The notes under the pieces: generated by a model
Told to the model about the DNA's origin: nothing
The model's input: the letters and a program-made list of their open reading frames with translations, nothing else
Databases searched by the model: none
Source of the DNA: Verticillium longisporum
Lineage: Eukaryota > Ascomycota > Sordariomycetes > Glomerellales > Plectosphaerellaceae
NCBI GenBank assembly: GCA_019188255.1
Contig: JAETXT010000011.1
Span: forward strand, 1,240,001-1,304,000
DNA: 64,000 bases
Direction of reading: 5' to 3'
Program-made: the position numbers and the translations under genes
Part shown: in pieces, positions 11,325 to 21,715 of the stretch
Numbering within the stretch: the stretch's first letter is position 1
How the letters are laid out: every line of letters begins with the position of its first letter

Positions 11325-13618
11325 TCACTCATCGCCTAGGCGGAGCGTGTACGGCGTCTCCGGGCGATCTGTGCGGCTGGTTCCCCATGTCCCCCGGCTG
11401 CCTGGCCGAGCGTCGCCAACAGTGCTGGCTTCGGGATCCCTGTTCATGGCCGCGAAGCTGCGTAGGCTCATATTGTCCTCGTTGTGTGTCGTCGGCGGCT
11501 GCGACGTCCTGCGACGCTGCACCCTGACTGCAGGCGCCTGCATGTGCCGCGGGAGGGGATCCACCTCGTCGTCGACGAGGACAACCATCCAGACGCCGAC
11601 AGCACCGTTGCTGCCCACCAGCGGCGTGCAGTGGATCCAACGCGGTCGGCCCTCAACGCCCGGCTTTGACGACCACCGTATCTTGGCCGTGACGCCATAG
11701 CCGTCCGCGAACGCCTGAGTGAGTCCTTCGCGGACACGATCGGACCCCCCTATCTTGCTCATGAAGGGCGATTGCAGGATTCCGGGTACCCTGAGCGATG
11801 GCGAAGCAAACAGATGCGCAGGCTGGGATATGGTCGGACAAGGAGATAATGCGAGTAGATCCCCGTAAGTCTGCCGCTGGATGCTGTCGGTGACGGGGGC
11901 TGGCCCTGCGCCGCCAGTGACTCCTCTCTCAGCAAGATGCGAGGCTTGTTCCAGTTCGTCGGCCCGCCATTAGACTGGTCCGCCTCTTCCTGCTTGACGC
12001 GGTACATATCCCCACCACACCGTCGTACAGTCTCCAGCTCGGTCGAGTTGAACATCTCACAGAGATCCTTGAACTCATCCTTGGACTCCTCTTCGGGATT
12101 GTGATCAGCATCATCGCCGGGTTCCTTGGCTTCGTACTCTGCCATGAGTTTCTTCATGGCATCAAGCCCAGAACTCTCTTTGACAAGTCCGGAAACGTCG
12201 ACTTGGGCCCCGATGAAGTATCTAATTGTGCCTCGGCTGTCGTACAGAGGGGCCATCATGAGAAGATTCATGAAAGGCGACCCATCACGGCGGTAGTTGA
12301 GAAAGGTCTCGTAACATTCCTTGCCGGCTAGCAACTTGTCCCGTATTCTCTGAACACTGAATGGGTTGGTCTTCGGCCCCTGGAGGAAACGACAGTTGCG
12401 TCCAATAACATAGTTCATGCCATACTGAGTCGTTCGGTAGAATTCTGGAGTCACATGGTCAGCATCCACCTGTCATCGTCTCACTTGCTTCACAAACACA
12501 CCTTCAGAAGCAAAGACAATGGGGTTATCCCGTCGAGAAGGGTCAGTCAGACAAAAGACCTCGGCGAGCCCCTCCGACATCTCCCGCAGTTGAACTGGCA
12601 AAGTGCCTGTAATCCGTCGCTTAATCGACACACTGACTGTTTGCGTCCACAGATGCGTGATGTACGCAGGCAGGTCTTCGCGAGTCAGTGCCTCGAAGGC
12701 AGCCTCGGCCTTCTTCTCCAGAGCCGTATTGATAGTCTTGCCGGGCCCCTCGCTAGTGAAGTCGTGGCCGTCTGTGGCGTCCAGTGCCCGGGAAATGGCA
12801 TTAGCATACGCAATAGCTCGCAATGCCTTCATCGAGTCGAGGTAGTACGTCAAGAGCGGCAGGGATTCGCGGCGCGCGTCAGCCAGGAAGTCTGTGAACT
12901 TTTGAAGAAGCATGTAGTCGGAAAATATGCCCTTGAGGTGCTCCTTTGAGAACAAGACTTCTGATCGAGTTTCAAGCGAGTGCTGCCGGCTGATTCCCTG
13001 GTCTGGTGCCACAAGTTCGAAGGAGCCAGGTTCAAGCTCTTCGTCTGGGATGGGCTCCAAAAGATCATCATCACCTAGACCTTTGGTCTGCAAGGGGACC
13101 AGAGACGTGGCGTTGGTCTCGTACGATGAGCGCGTAGAGTTGGCTCGCGACCTGGTGGACCGTGTTGGCGCACTCTTTGGTGGCGGACTCAACGACTGCG
13201 CACCCCTCGGCGCGGAGTAGTCGGGATCTGGTGAGATCACTCTTCCCCGCAACGGCACCTCTCTGTGCTGGAAGTGTTGGCTTCGAGAAGATATCGTCAG
13301 CATCGTCGGCGCAGAGCATGGTCATTTCTCTTCGTACCTCGGCTTCCTCCTGGAGTGCAGAACTCTTGGGCTTACAGGGCCCGGGGGGACCCAATTAGAG
13401 CCGTCGTCCTCCCACGGTGTAGGGCTAGTACCGGCAGCAACAGGCCCTTGTCGCCGGAGAGGAATATCAGGGATATCGGCGCCAACATCCTCAATGCTGA
13501 GGCTGTGCTGGCGCATAGGATCGTGACTGACTGTGGCATGACGGTTGTCCGGTTTAGAGACAGCGTCGCCGCGGCGGTGCCGGTGTAGGATGTTTTCTCC
13601 TAAGTGGAGGTGCGGCAT
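11325..13618 (-). CDS. RGS-LOV blue-light photoreceptor (BcLOV4 type), with an apparent 1-nt frameshift
   Basis: Minus-strand exons 13618-13338, 13262-12502, 12444-11325; about 720 residues when one missing base is allowed for. The order is a disordered N-terminus, an RGS-like helical domain (about 190-330, starting SKEHLKGIFSDYMLLQKFTDFL), a LOV domain from about 348, and a C-terminal region. This is the architecture of fungal RGS-LOV receptors, which bind anionic membrane lipids in blue light. The LOV core has GRNCRFLQ with the photoactive Cys near residue 365, flavin-contacting Asn residues in NYRRDGSPFMNLL, and the Gln in YFIGAQVDVS. Both introns carry GCTGAC branch sites. Near 11811-11816 the frame shifts: SLRI continues as FASPSLRVPGILQSPF in the next frame. 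One added base makes the length divisible by three. FMN binding and signalling are inferred from the family. Confidence 0.88.
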
Positions 13619-15376
13619 GGCGAAGTGATTAGTTGAACAGCCGAAGGATAGAAGAAGTTCGTAGGCACAAAGTGGTGAGCACAGACTTCTCCAGTAGCGT
13701 ATAATAAGTGGCCTTTTGTTCCACTACTGCATGGTTGTTCAGTGAATATGTCAGTCTCACAAGGCAGAGGCGAGGCAGGTGTCTTAGTATATGTAGATAG
13801 TAGCGGAAGACAGGCAGACCACGGACAGACGGGGGATCAGGATTTCCAAAAAAGAAACAAGCCGCGGACCCAGGAGGCTGACTCGGCTCGTGTGCTCACC
13901 AGCAGGCATGTCTAGCACTCCTGCAGCCTCTCGTTTGCTCGTTGGGCGTTATGGATGGAGTCTGGCTGCGAACCGGACTACACCCCCGATCGTGGTGGAC
14001 TTGCCGATCTCATCCACGAGCCTAGCGGAGCGATCAGACCCTGGCGGGGGGACAAACCAATATTCGTTCGCACCCAAGGTCCCTATTCAGAACCAGCTGC
14101 CAGACACGGCGATCGACGGGGGCCGTAGAGACGGCTTAGTCTATGAGCTAAGCTGGGTTGGCTTGAGCCAACGACGTCAGTCTGGTACAGTAGCCGGCAC
14201 GGCATGGACTGGACTGCTACGACTGCCGCTTGAGGTGAGTGCGCATTGTGGTATCGTCAGGTGGTAGTCGTAGCCATGGCTGGCAAGCTGAGTTTGCATC
14301 GAGGGCGGCAGAAAGGCAGATCGATGCGAGCATGTCACATCCATGACGAGGGGAGACCTGCGCTATGCAGGTTGACCAGGATGATGCCTGACATATTGAG
14401 CAAGCCGCAAGCCATGATACAAAAGCAGACAATAGACGCCGGGGCCTCTTGGGCAATTTGACAAGATGGGAAGAGGCGTGGGTGACAGCGGTAATGACAG
14501 ATGGCGAATGTCCCGATGGGGAGGTCAAACAGCAGGCGGTCGAGGTGCTGATGCTGGTGGAGACGCTGTCGGGACCCTGGAAAATGGGCCCAAAGGCCCA
14601 GATTGAGGTCATGATGCCCCGACGCCCGGGCCTCTTGCGCTGCCGTGGGCTGTTGGGTGGAGACTGGAGGAGGCTGATGCTCAGGAACCGAGCTGAACGG
14701 CGCAGGCACCGATGACCAGAAACCTGCTGGGGAGTTGTTCATCGGGCGATCGAGCCAACTCCACAGCTCCATCTGCTGTATCTTTGTAGGGGGATTTCAC
14801 CTACACAATGTGCACATGTGGATGCAACCTCAGGAGGGCGGATGCTCAGAAGAAAATGCAACCCTGCGAGCAATCTTCCTTCTCGGGTTGTCAAGCTGCC
14901 GTTCGCGAAGCCACGATAGTTTGACAGCTAGTGATGAGATCCGCAACGCTGTTGTGGGTTCATCAGGCCAACGGCTGCCCTGAGCGTCTGTCGTCGCTAC
15001 CTCGAGGAGGTTTAGCAAGACGTCTGTCAGAAATCGCCATCGACATCGAAATCGCCCATCATCTCGTCTCGAGCCGATCGCAACCAGGGCCATGACTAGT
15101 AGGCTGACGTTGGGCTGGAATTCTGCGGACCACCTAGCCTGTAGGCCAGATGGAAACAATGAGGAGTACCCGGCAGTGGATGGAAGTTGAAGCAGCGCCG
15201 AGCGAAGGATCCTTTGGGGTCTGGAGAGAGACCTCGCCGCATCCGTAACGAGCATGTCCGAGCATTTTTCTGCCTGTGCCTTTCCTGACCACAAATTGAA
15301 AGGGTTGACGAACGGAGGGTTTGTTAGTACAACGTGCCAGAGGGACCGTGGTGATTCGTAGGCTTGCATCTCGGAG
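13619..15376. other. Gene-poor region upstream of RGS-LOV gene
   Basis: Contains the 5' flank of the RGS-LOV gene, then several overlapping minus-strand frames between 14217 and 14772 with no recognisable domain, and the doubtful frame ending at 14830. Nothing else is supported. Confidence 0.4.
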
Positions 15377-15384
15377 CTTTTAGC
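15377..15384 (+). repeat. Target-site duplication, left copy
   Basis: CTTTTAGC immediately outside the left terminal repeat, identical to 15877-15884. Confidence 0.88.
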
Positions 15385-15876
15385 GAGGCTATAGTTCACC
15401 TGACCGTTGGGTATCGACCTGAGCTGACCATTAGGTCCGCTTTTAATTTACGCTAACCTTCTTAGGAACTGACCTCACTATTAGGGGGTGCCGAAAAGGG
15501 TAAATATATTAAAATATAGTTATTTAAGATTAGCTAATTTCTTTATCTTTAATAATCTATTCTAAATCGATTCTAAATAGATTATTTTCTAAAAAGTTAG
15601 AAAAAAATTAAAAGCTTTATTATATAGCTTTAATAGGCTAACCTTGATAGATTTCGTAGTCTAGCCTTAGTGGATTTAGTAGTCTAGCCTCAGTGGATTT
15701 AGTGGTCTGGCCTCAGTGGTCTAGCCTCCGCTGTATTAGGTAACCAAGGCACGTGATATTCTGATACAGCTTTTAATCGCACCCTATAGCACCCCCCAAT
15801 GGTCAGGTCAGTTTTAAAAGTGGACCCAATGGTCAGCTCAGGTCGATACCCAAATGGTCAGGTGAACTATAGCCTC
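15385..15876. mobile_element. Non-autonomous TIR element (MITE) with 8-bp target-site duplication
   Basis: A 492-bp element with no coding capacity. Terminal inverted repeats of about 62 nt (15385-15446 and 15814-15876) start GAGGCTATAGTTCACC and differ at only a few positions. A second inverted block lies inside them (about 15468-15500 against 15781-15812). The flanks carry a perfect direct repeat CTTTTAGC (15377-15384 and 15877-15884). An 8-bp duplication fits hAT-type transposition; the long repeats also recall Mutator-like MITEs, so the superfamily is left open. The centre (15500-15650) is strongly A+T-rich, unlike its surroundings, which may reflect its origin or RIP. Confidence 0.88.
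15635..15730 (+). repeat. 23-nt tandem repeat inside the MITE
   Basis: About four degenerate copies of a unit with the core TCTAGCCTCAGTGGATTTAG. The two central copies (15658-15680, 15681-15703) differ at one position; the flanking copies are more diverged or truncated. Confidence 0.75.
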
Positions 15877-15884
15877 CTTTTAGC
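15877..15884 (+). repeat. Target-site duplication, right copy
   Basis: CTTTTAGC immediately outside the right terminal repeat, identical to 15377-15384. Confidence 0.88.
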
Positions 15885-17245
15885 AGCTCGGGAATACGTA
15901 ACAATGTGGGCTCGCCGTTCGTGGTTGTCGGATGCACCTCCCCCACTACACAGGTAAGACCCAGTGTTGTAAAAGTGTCATACTTTGTGGCATTTTCCTA
16001 GCTTCATAGAAAGCTTTCTTCCGCATACCTACCTACGAATAGACACAGCTACTTAAAAAGGGCCAAAGCTCGAGGTAATGGATGGCTGGGGACGACATTC
16101 GAAGCCGATTGCGGCGGGGCACGGCGCATGGCGCACAGCGCACAGTGACGATGCGGTTGACTTGTCGTCTTTGCTTTCTTTTGTGTCTCGTGTTGGTGCC
16201 GTGTTGGTGTTGACCGTTGACAGGAGGCACCTAGGGTAGGTAGCGTGCACAGGGACAGGAACGCTCGACTCAAACCACGTTGCGTGTTTGGACCAGCCAG
16301 ACGTGACCTCGACGTGCCTACTGGCTGGAGCCGAAAAGGGGGCCTGGGGCGAGGGAGGCTTGTCGTCCAATCAACGCGCCCGCTCCTTTTCCTTGCCTGC
16401 GTTCTACTCAATCAAGACCCTTGTTACCAGAACCAGAGACCACTTTACGTGCTCCTGACCGCGACCGCGATCGCGACCGCACCGACACAACACGCCGGCA
16501 TACCGCGCGTCACACTTGTATCCTGTTTGCCAGCCGCGAGACTCGAACAAGCAAGGCGACGACAGATGTTGCGACTGAATTGGCATGGCTTGCACGTCGG
16601 CCCAGCTTCAATGACGAGCTTGGCCGCACGGTTGGGTAGAACACGCTGGAAGCGTCGACCCTCTCGATTGGCGATGACCGCTGTAACGACCTCTGTAACG
16701 GCCTCCCAGCATGGCTGGCTGACGAGTGCGTCATCACCAGACTGTCTTGTGTGAACATTTCAAGACGTCGTCACCAGGCCACGGTGGGACAAGACCCGAC
16801 CTCGGTCGACTTGGCTGGCATAGTTGCAGTAGTTTAGGCCATGAAGCTATCTCTACGAAGAGGGTTGCACTGGTTCTCATGTCATAACAGAAGAATGTGT
16901 AGTCTGCCAAAGCAACGTGTCTAGAAACACATGTAGACAAAAGATGACCGAGAATTGACGAAGCCCCTTGGTGCCAAATGGCTGATCATGGACTCCAAGA
17001 GAACAGTTCCAAGCGAGGCACGGCTCTGAGAGTAGGTGCTCATGTCTACTTCCAATACGTAATTTGTAGCCCAGTCGGGTCTGGTTCAAGAAACACGATC
17101 GCCGAATAAATCCCAGGCAAGACACAAGGCGCGCTGGGTGGCTCTGTTTGTTTTCCATCACGAACTGATGGTGGTGTATCGCGACTTTGACACCAAGAGG
17201 CGACCGTGAAGGGCGACCATGCCGTTGCTTCCGGCCCATTTGAGC
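15885..17245. other. Intergenic region, no gene seen
   Basis: About 1.4 kb between the MITE and the possible small gene at 17246. Short frames only. A CCTAGGGTAGGTAG word, like those in other promoters here, lies near 16231. Confidence 0.5.
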
Positions 17246-17510
17246 TTAGCGCTTCTTCGGTTTGTTGTTCTCCAGGCTGGAGTGCAGGAGCCAGCTCCCA
17301 CCTAAGGTGATAACGATAGCCGCGAACACACCCTGTAGCTTCTTGCTGGAGTGTTTTTGCCGCTCGCCGCTCGCCGCCCAGTGTCCAGCGCCGTTTCGTC
17401 AGGTGTTCGACGTCTCCCTCCCGCCCGCCTACTCGATGCCGCCGCACTACCTCCCCTATAGTGATCCTCAACCACCACACCCACCTCACGTCTACGCGCC
17501 GGGCCTCCAT
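17246..17510 (-). CDS. Possible tiny single-span membrane protein (41 residues)
   Basis: A proposed two-exon gene, 17510-17485 and 17345-17246, too short to stand out as an open frame. The second exon reads KKLQGVFAAIVITLGGSWLL followed by HSSLENNKPKKR and a stop: a hydrophobic segment of about 16 residues, then a polar, very basic C-terminus, as in small tail-type membrane proteins. The first exon (ATGGAGGCCCGGCGCG...) is only one fitting choice: it joins in frame through a GTGGGT donor and a CTCCAG acceptor. I do not recognise the protein. It would be divergent to CDH1, sharing its promoter. The C-terminal exon is more credible than the N-terminal one. Confidence 0.4.
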
Positions 17511-17980
17511 TCACCCATCGTGCGGCACCTTCAGACGACGTCGCAATTGCGATCACCTTCCCATTTACACCTCGTCGCCAAATCGCCGACAGAGCAACCA
17601 GAATTGTCCTCTCTCCCTTTCCTGCTGTAACTGTCTGTGCACGGGGGCATACATACGACTTGAAGGTGGAATTGGCTTTCGACCAGCCACCCCGTACCGA
17701 AACCCGCATCAACCCCACGACGACTCTGTCAGCAACTCCTGAGAGGACTTTGCGATCGGGACAATTCGCGTAACCAAGATTGTTTGCTTTCCTGGCGACT
17801 GTGCTCCATCCTTTCCGTGGCTGCGGACGATTCATTCAACGAGCTCAAACGGCCGCTGCCTTGCCGCCTTCCTTCCTCGCATCGTCACTGCTCGGCCGGC
17901 CGACACGAACCCCCAGCGATTTCGAGATAATACGACATTGCAACTTTAGCGTTCGAGAACAGCAGTCCTTCTTCCAAATC

Positions 17981-19977
17981 ATGGACGACGCCGTGGAGCC
18001 CGTCGTCGCAGCATCGGCGCCAAGCTCGAGCTCGAACAACCTCCCCGCTGTCGCTACCAAGGGGGCTTCGGTTGAACCGACAAAGCGCTCCTCTACCCGT
18101 TTCGCTACCCCTCCTCCGCCCGCGTCCGCAGGCGATCGAGGCCGCCTCGAGGCCCGGCAGAACAGCGACCGCGCCAATTTCAAAGCGGGTGACATGCGGC
18201 ATGCGAGACGACCAAGCGACTTGTCTCGCTCTACTGCCCTTGACACTAGTGCTGTCGATAGCGCCCTGCTCCGCGAGATGCATAGGTCGCAGCGCGAAAG
18301 CACGCCAGGTGCCAGTCCGTCGCGGAAGCGTCAAAGGATAAACGGAGACAGGTGGGTGCAATTCAACATGTCTTGCGGGAGCCGAACGCCCGTGCTGATC
18401 AAGCTCAACTTCCTAGGTTTATCCCCTCACGATCTGGGCAAGACTTGCAAGCAAGTTTCAACCTTTTGCACGAGGATGGCTCGCCTGCGACGCCCTCGAA
18501 GCAGAAGAAACGCACCCCTCATGGCGAGCTGCACTTTCAGAAGAGTAAGAAGTCCTTGCATGCCCACACGCATGCCCCAGACCCCTTGTTCAAGCCCATG
18601 TAGCTCACACTTTCTACCAGCCGAGGAAGCCAACCGAACCTTCTCAACGCTGCTTCGCGCTGAGCTCTTTGAGGGCTCTGTACCGCAAACAACACCACCC
18701 GCCATGTCACCAGATCACTCTACTTCAGCAAACCCACACGCTGGCATTGTGCGATCTCACACACCACCAAATAACAACTCTACGACCTCACTTCCCTCAA
18801 CGGCAACCCCATCCACTCCGCACAAGAACCTTTTCTCGTACATGTCGCCACGTAACCTAAGTGCGGGCGGCCATTTGACTCCCTCGAGAACGCCCCAGAG
18901 CAGGCACGGGCCAAACCTCGACACCCGTGCTGAGATTTACAGCCTTTCACCCGTTCGCTTCAACAGCCAACAGATGCTGCTGAGCCCTCGCAGGCAGCCC
19001 AGAGCTGTGAGCAAGGTGCCTCACAAGGTGCTCGATGCCCCGAACTCGCCGACGATTTCTACCTGAACCTTGTCGACTGGGGAAGTGCCAACGTCCTTGG
19101 CGTTGGCTTGGGTTCCAGCGTCTACATGTGGAACGCCCAGACGAGCCGTGTCAACAAGCTCTGCACGCTTGAAGACGACACAGTGACGAGTGTTTCCTGG
19201 ATTCAAAAAGGCACTCATATCGCTATCGGCACAGGCAAGGGGCTGGTGCAGATCTGGGACGCAGAGAAGACTAGGCGTCTGCGAACGATGACAGGACACA
19301 CCGCGCGCGTCGGCTCCCTTGCTTGGAATTCTCACATCTTGAGCTCCGGCTCCAGGGACCGTTCAATCTACCACCGAGATGTACGGGCTCCCGACCAGTG
19401 GCTGCGGAAACTGGTGGGACACAAGCAAGAAGTGTGCGGATTGAAGTGGAACTGCGCAGACGGACAGCTGGCCAGTGGCGGAAACGATAATAAGTTGATG
19501 GTCTGGGACAAGCTGTCCGAAACGCCGCTCTGGAAGTTCTCAGACCACACGGCTGCCGTCAAGGCACTCGCCTGGTCACCGCATCAGCGCGGTCTACTCG
19601 CATCTGGAGGCGGCACGGCGGATCGTCGCATCATATTCCATGACACAGTTAAAGGCTCGGTCATCAACGAGGTGGATACGGGAAGCCAAGTGTGCAACCT
19701 GGCCTGGTCGAAGAACTCGAACGAGATTGTCTCCACACATGGATACAGTCAAAACCAGATTGTGGTCTGGAAGTATCCCTCCATGACGCAGGTCGCCAGT
19801 CTCACAGGGCACACGTACCGAGTACTCTACTTGGCTATGAGCCCAGACGGCCGCGTGGTAGTCACCGGAGCGGGAGACGAGACCCTGCGTTTCTGGAACC
19901 TCTTTGGCAGAAGACCCAGCGCACGAGACGACGGCGAAGGCGGAGGACGCCTCTCCGACTGGGGCGTCATTCGGTAG
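17981..19977 (+). CDS. CDH1: APC/C activator Cdh1/fizzy-related, with an apparent 1-nt frameshift
   Basis: Exons 17981-18351, 18417-18544, 18621-19977; about 618 residues if one missing base is allowed for. Cdh1 recruits substrates to the anaphase-promoting complex in late mitosis and G1. The C-box DRFIPSR spans the first splice junction (residues 123-129). TEEANRTFSTLLRAELF follows the second intron, and KVLDAP leads into the WD40 propeller (about 310-600). The C-terminus ends in Ile-Arg, the IR tail that docks on the APC. Near 19040-19043 the frame breaks: KVLDAP runs to a stop in one frame while LADDFYLNLVDW continues in the next, as if one G of CCCCGG were missing. With that base the length is divisible by three. 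The frame is open upstream to an ATG at 17780, but conserved sequence begins after MDDAVEP, so 17981 is preferred. Confidence 0.9.
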
Positions 19978-20732
19978 TCGGCCGTTGCGTCGAAGAAGGT
20001 CTACAACATGAATACGACGGCAAACACACCACTCGATTCGATGGCACACTAACGGAGGATCGCATTCTGTTCTTCTTTTTTTTTCACACATATTGCTCGG
20101 TAGCAGAACCGAGAGGATGGGACTTGGCACTGGGAACGAGCACTGCGACGGGTTGGTCGGAAATCATGATTCTGGGAGGCGGGGAAGAAAGCGAATATCC
20201 TGCTGTGACTGCATCACGGGCATAGAACGGCGTCTGCTTTTTCTATTCATTCTTTGTTTTTCGTTTTGGGTTCCTGCCGTTTGGCAGGTGTGACCACAAT
20301 GGGCATGACTGGTTGGCGTGAGGGGAGAGGTAGCTGCTGGCTTGGTTGGATGGGTTCTGCGCTGACACAGAGCGGCGTCATGGTTGAGCCTTTTGGGGGC
20401 AGATGGATGAGTCAATGCAGATCTTGGGCTGGGCGGGGCTTTGCTATTTACATGAAGGCATTTGAGGGCCGTCCTGCAGCTCGTGGGCAACTCGAATCAG
20501 ACCAGTAGCTCAAGAGCTTCCGCCCACACTGGGAAGGGCGTCTAATCAAGGGACAGACCAGATCGCTTTGCCACACATACCGTACAACAAGATAATCGTG
20601 CCGTGCCTAAAGTGAGATGACTGAACAGACTGCAAAGCATAGATTAAGGTAGGCGCCTACGTGAATTATGTGGCTATGAAAGAGGGAGCAGGGTAAATTG
20701 ACGGTGGTGCCTAACAGTGGCGAAGGCAGCAA
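19978..20732. other. Convergent 3' intergenic region
   Basis: About 0.75 kb between the 3' ends of CDH1 and the lipase gene; T-rich tracts at 20068-20085 and 20240-20265. No gene seen. Confidence 0.5.
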
Positions 20733-21715
20733 CTAAAGCTTGGGTCCGGGTCTGTCCTCGGTCCTCTCGAGGATCCAGTCGCCAACATCGCCGTAAAACT
20801 CGTCCTTGCACAGGTCAGCATGCAGCTGGTGGTAGCAGCCCTCGTACTCCTTGTACCGGCCGTCCTGGAGCCCCTGCGCGACCACCCACTTGCAGCTGGC
20901 CTCCCACCTCGTCGGCTTACCCCCGGTGCCGTGTGCCAGGAACAGGCTCCCCACCTTGCCCCCCAGCCTGACGCGGCCCGAGGCCAGCGCGTCCGTCCGC
21001 TCGAGCAGGCCCGCGAGGCCCTCGAGGGTGCCCGTGTCGTGGCACAGCGGGTCCTCGCGGACGCTCTTGACGACCTCGGGGTCCCTGGAAAAGTACTCGG
21101 CCGGCAGGGCATTGACGAGGTGCTGGCGCGGCAGGACGCGGCTGGCGAGCTTGCCGAGGAAGATCTTGATGGCGCTGGGGGCCTCGCCAGCGGGAAACGC
21201 GATGAAGGGGGCCTCGAGGACGAAGCCGCGGATGCTGCCGACGACGTCCTCGTAGGCCGGGTCGGAGGCCAGCGTCGCGACCTGGCCGCCGCCCATCGAG
21301 TTGCCCATGACGAAGACGGGCACCGTCGACGGCTCGGCGGCCAGGACGCTGCGGGTAAAGGCGGCCACATCGGCGATGACCTGCGCTGTCGGTCCCGTGA
21401 GACCCTTATCGGCTGGGACGCGAACGCTGCGGCCCCAACTGCGCTGGTCAAACCCGTGCACCTGGATGCCGCGGGCCGCGAGAGACGGGAAGAGGCCGTA
21501 GTACCGGTTCACGTGGTCGCTGAAGCCGTGTATGAAGACGAGCTTGGCCTTGACGGGGCCTTGGGGCTGGGTCCAGATTAGCTTGCGTGTATGCATGAAC
21601 GGTTGGGCGCTCTGGGTCAGATTCCAGAGCATCCGTGAGGAAAGCCTACCGTCCAGGTCTTGGTGTATAGCTCCTTGCCACCAATGGTGAAAGTGCCCTC
21701 GGTTTCAGTCGCCAT
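20733..21715 (-). CDS. Monoglyceride lipase-like serine hydrolase (Yju3/MGL family)
   Basis: Two exons, 21715-21650 and 21566-20733; 299 residues. Members cleave monoacylglycerols to glycerol and fatty acid on lipid droplets and membranes. Motifs: KLVFIHGFSDHVNRYYGLFP with the oxyanion HG, FDQRSWGRS, the nucleophile elbow GNSMGG (Ser near 111), and a C-terminal catalytic His in GCYHQLHADL. The segment that normally holds the catalytic Asp, of the type HGTAD, reads HGTGGKPTRWEAS here, so the Asp appears replaced by Gly. The rest of the fold is well kept. It could be a substitution that alters activity, use of another acid, or a base-call error. Confidence 0.9.

Larger units (their letters stand above)
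14830..15977 (-). pseudogene. Possible protein-coding frame split by a MITE
   Basis: An open frame on the minus strand runs from 15384 down to a stop at 14830 (about 185 codons). If the element at 15385-15876 and one copy of its target duplication are removed, the same frame continues upstream from 15885 to 15977 without a stop (31 more codons), where a TGA lies. No ATG was found at a sensible place, and I recognise no domain. The text has some protein-like patches (SLWHVVLTNPPFVNPFNLW). It could be the remnant of a gene, an exon of one, or chance. Frames just downstream (14217-14772) are equally unrecognised. Confidence 0.25.

Noticed and set aside
15385..15876. Tc1/mariner-type MITE
   Set aside because: These duplicate TA; here the duplication is 8 bp and not TA.
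20820..21581. 253-codon plus-strand frame
   Set aside because: Antisense shadow of the lipase gene in high-G+C sequence; no domain.
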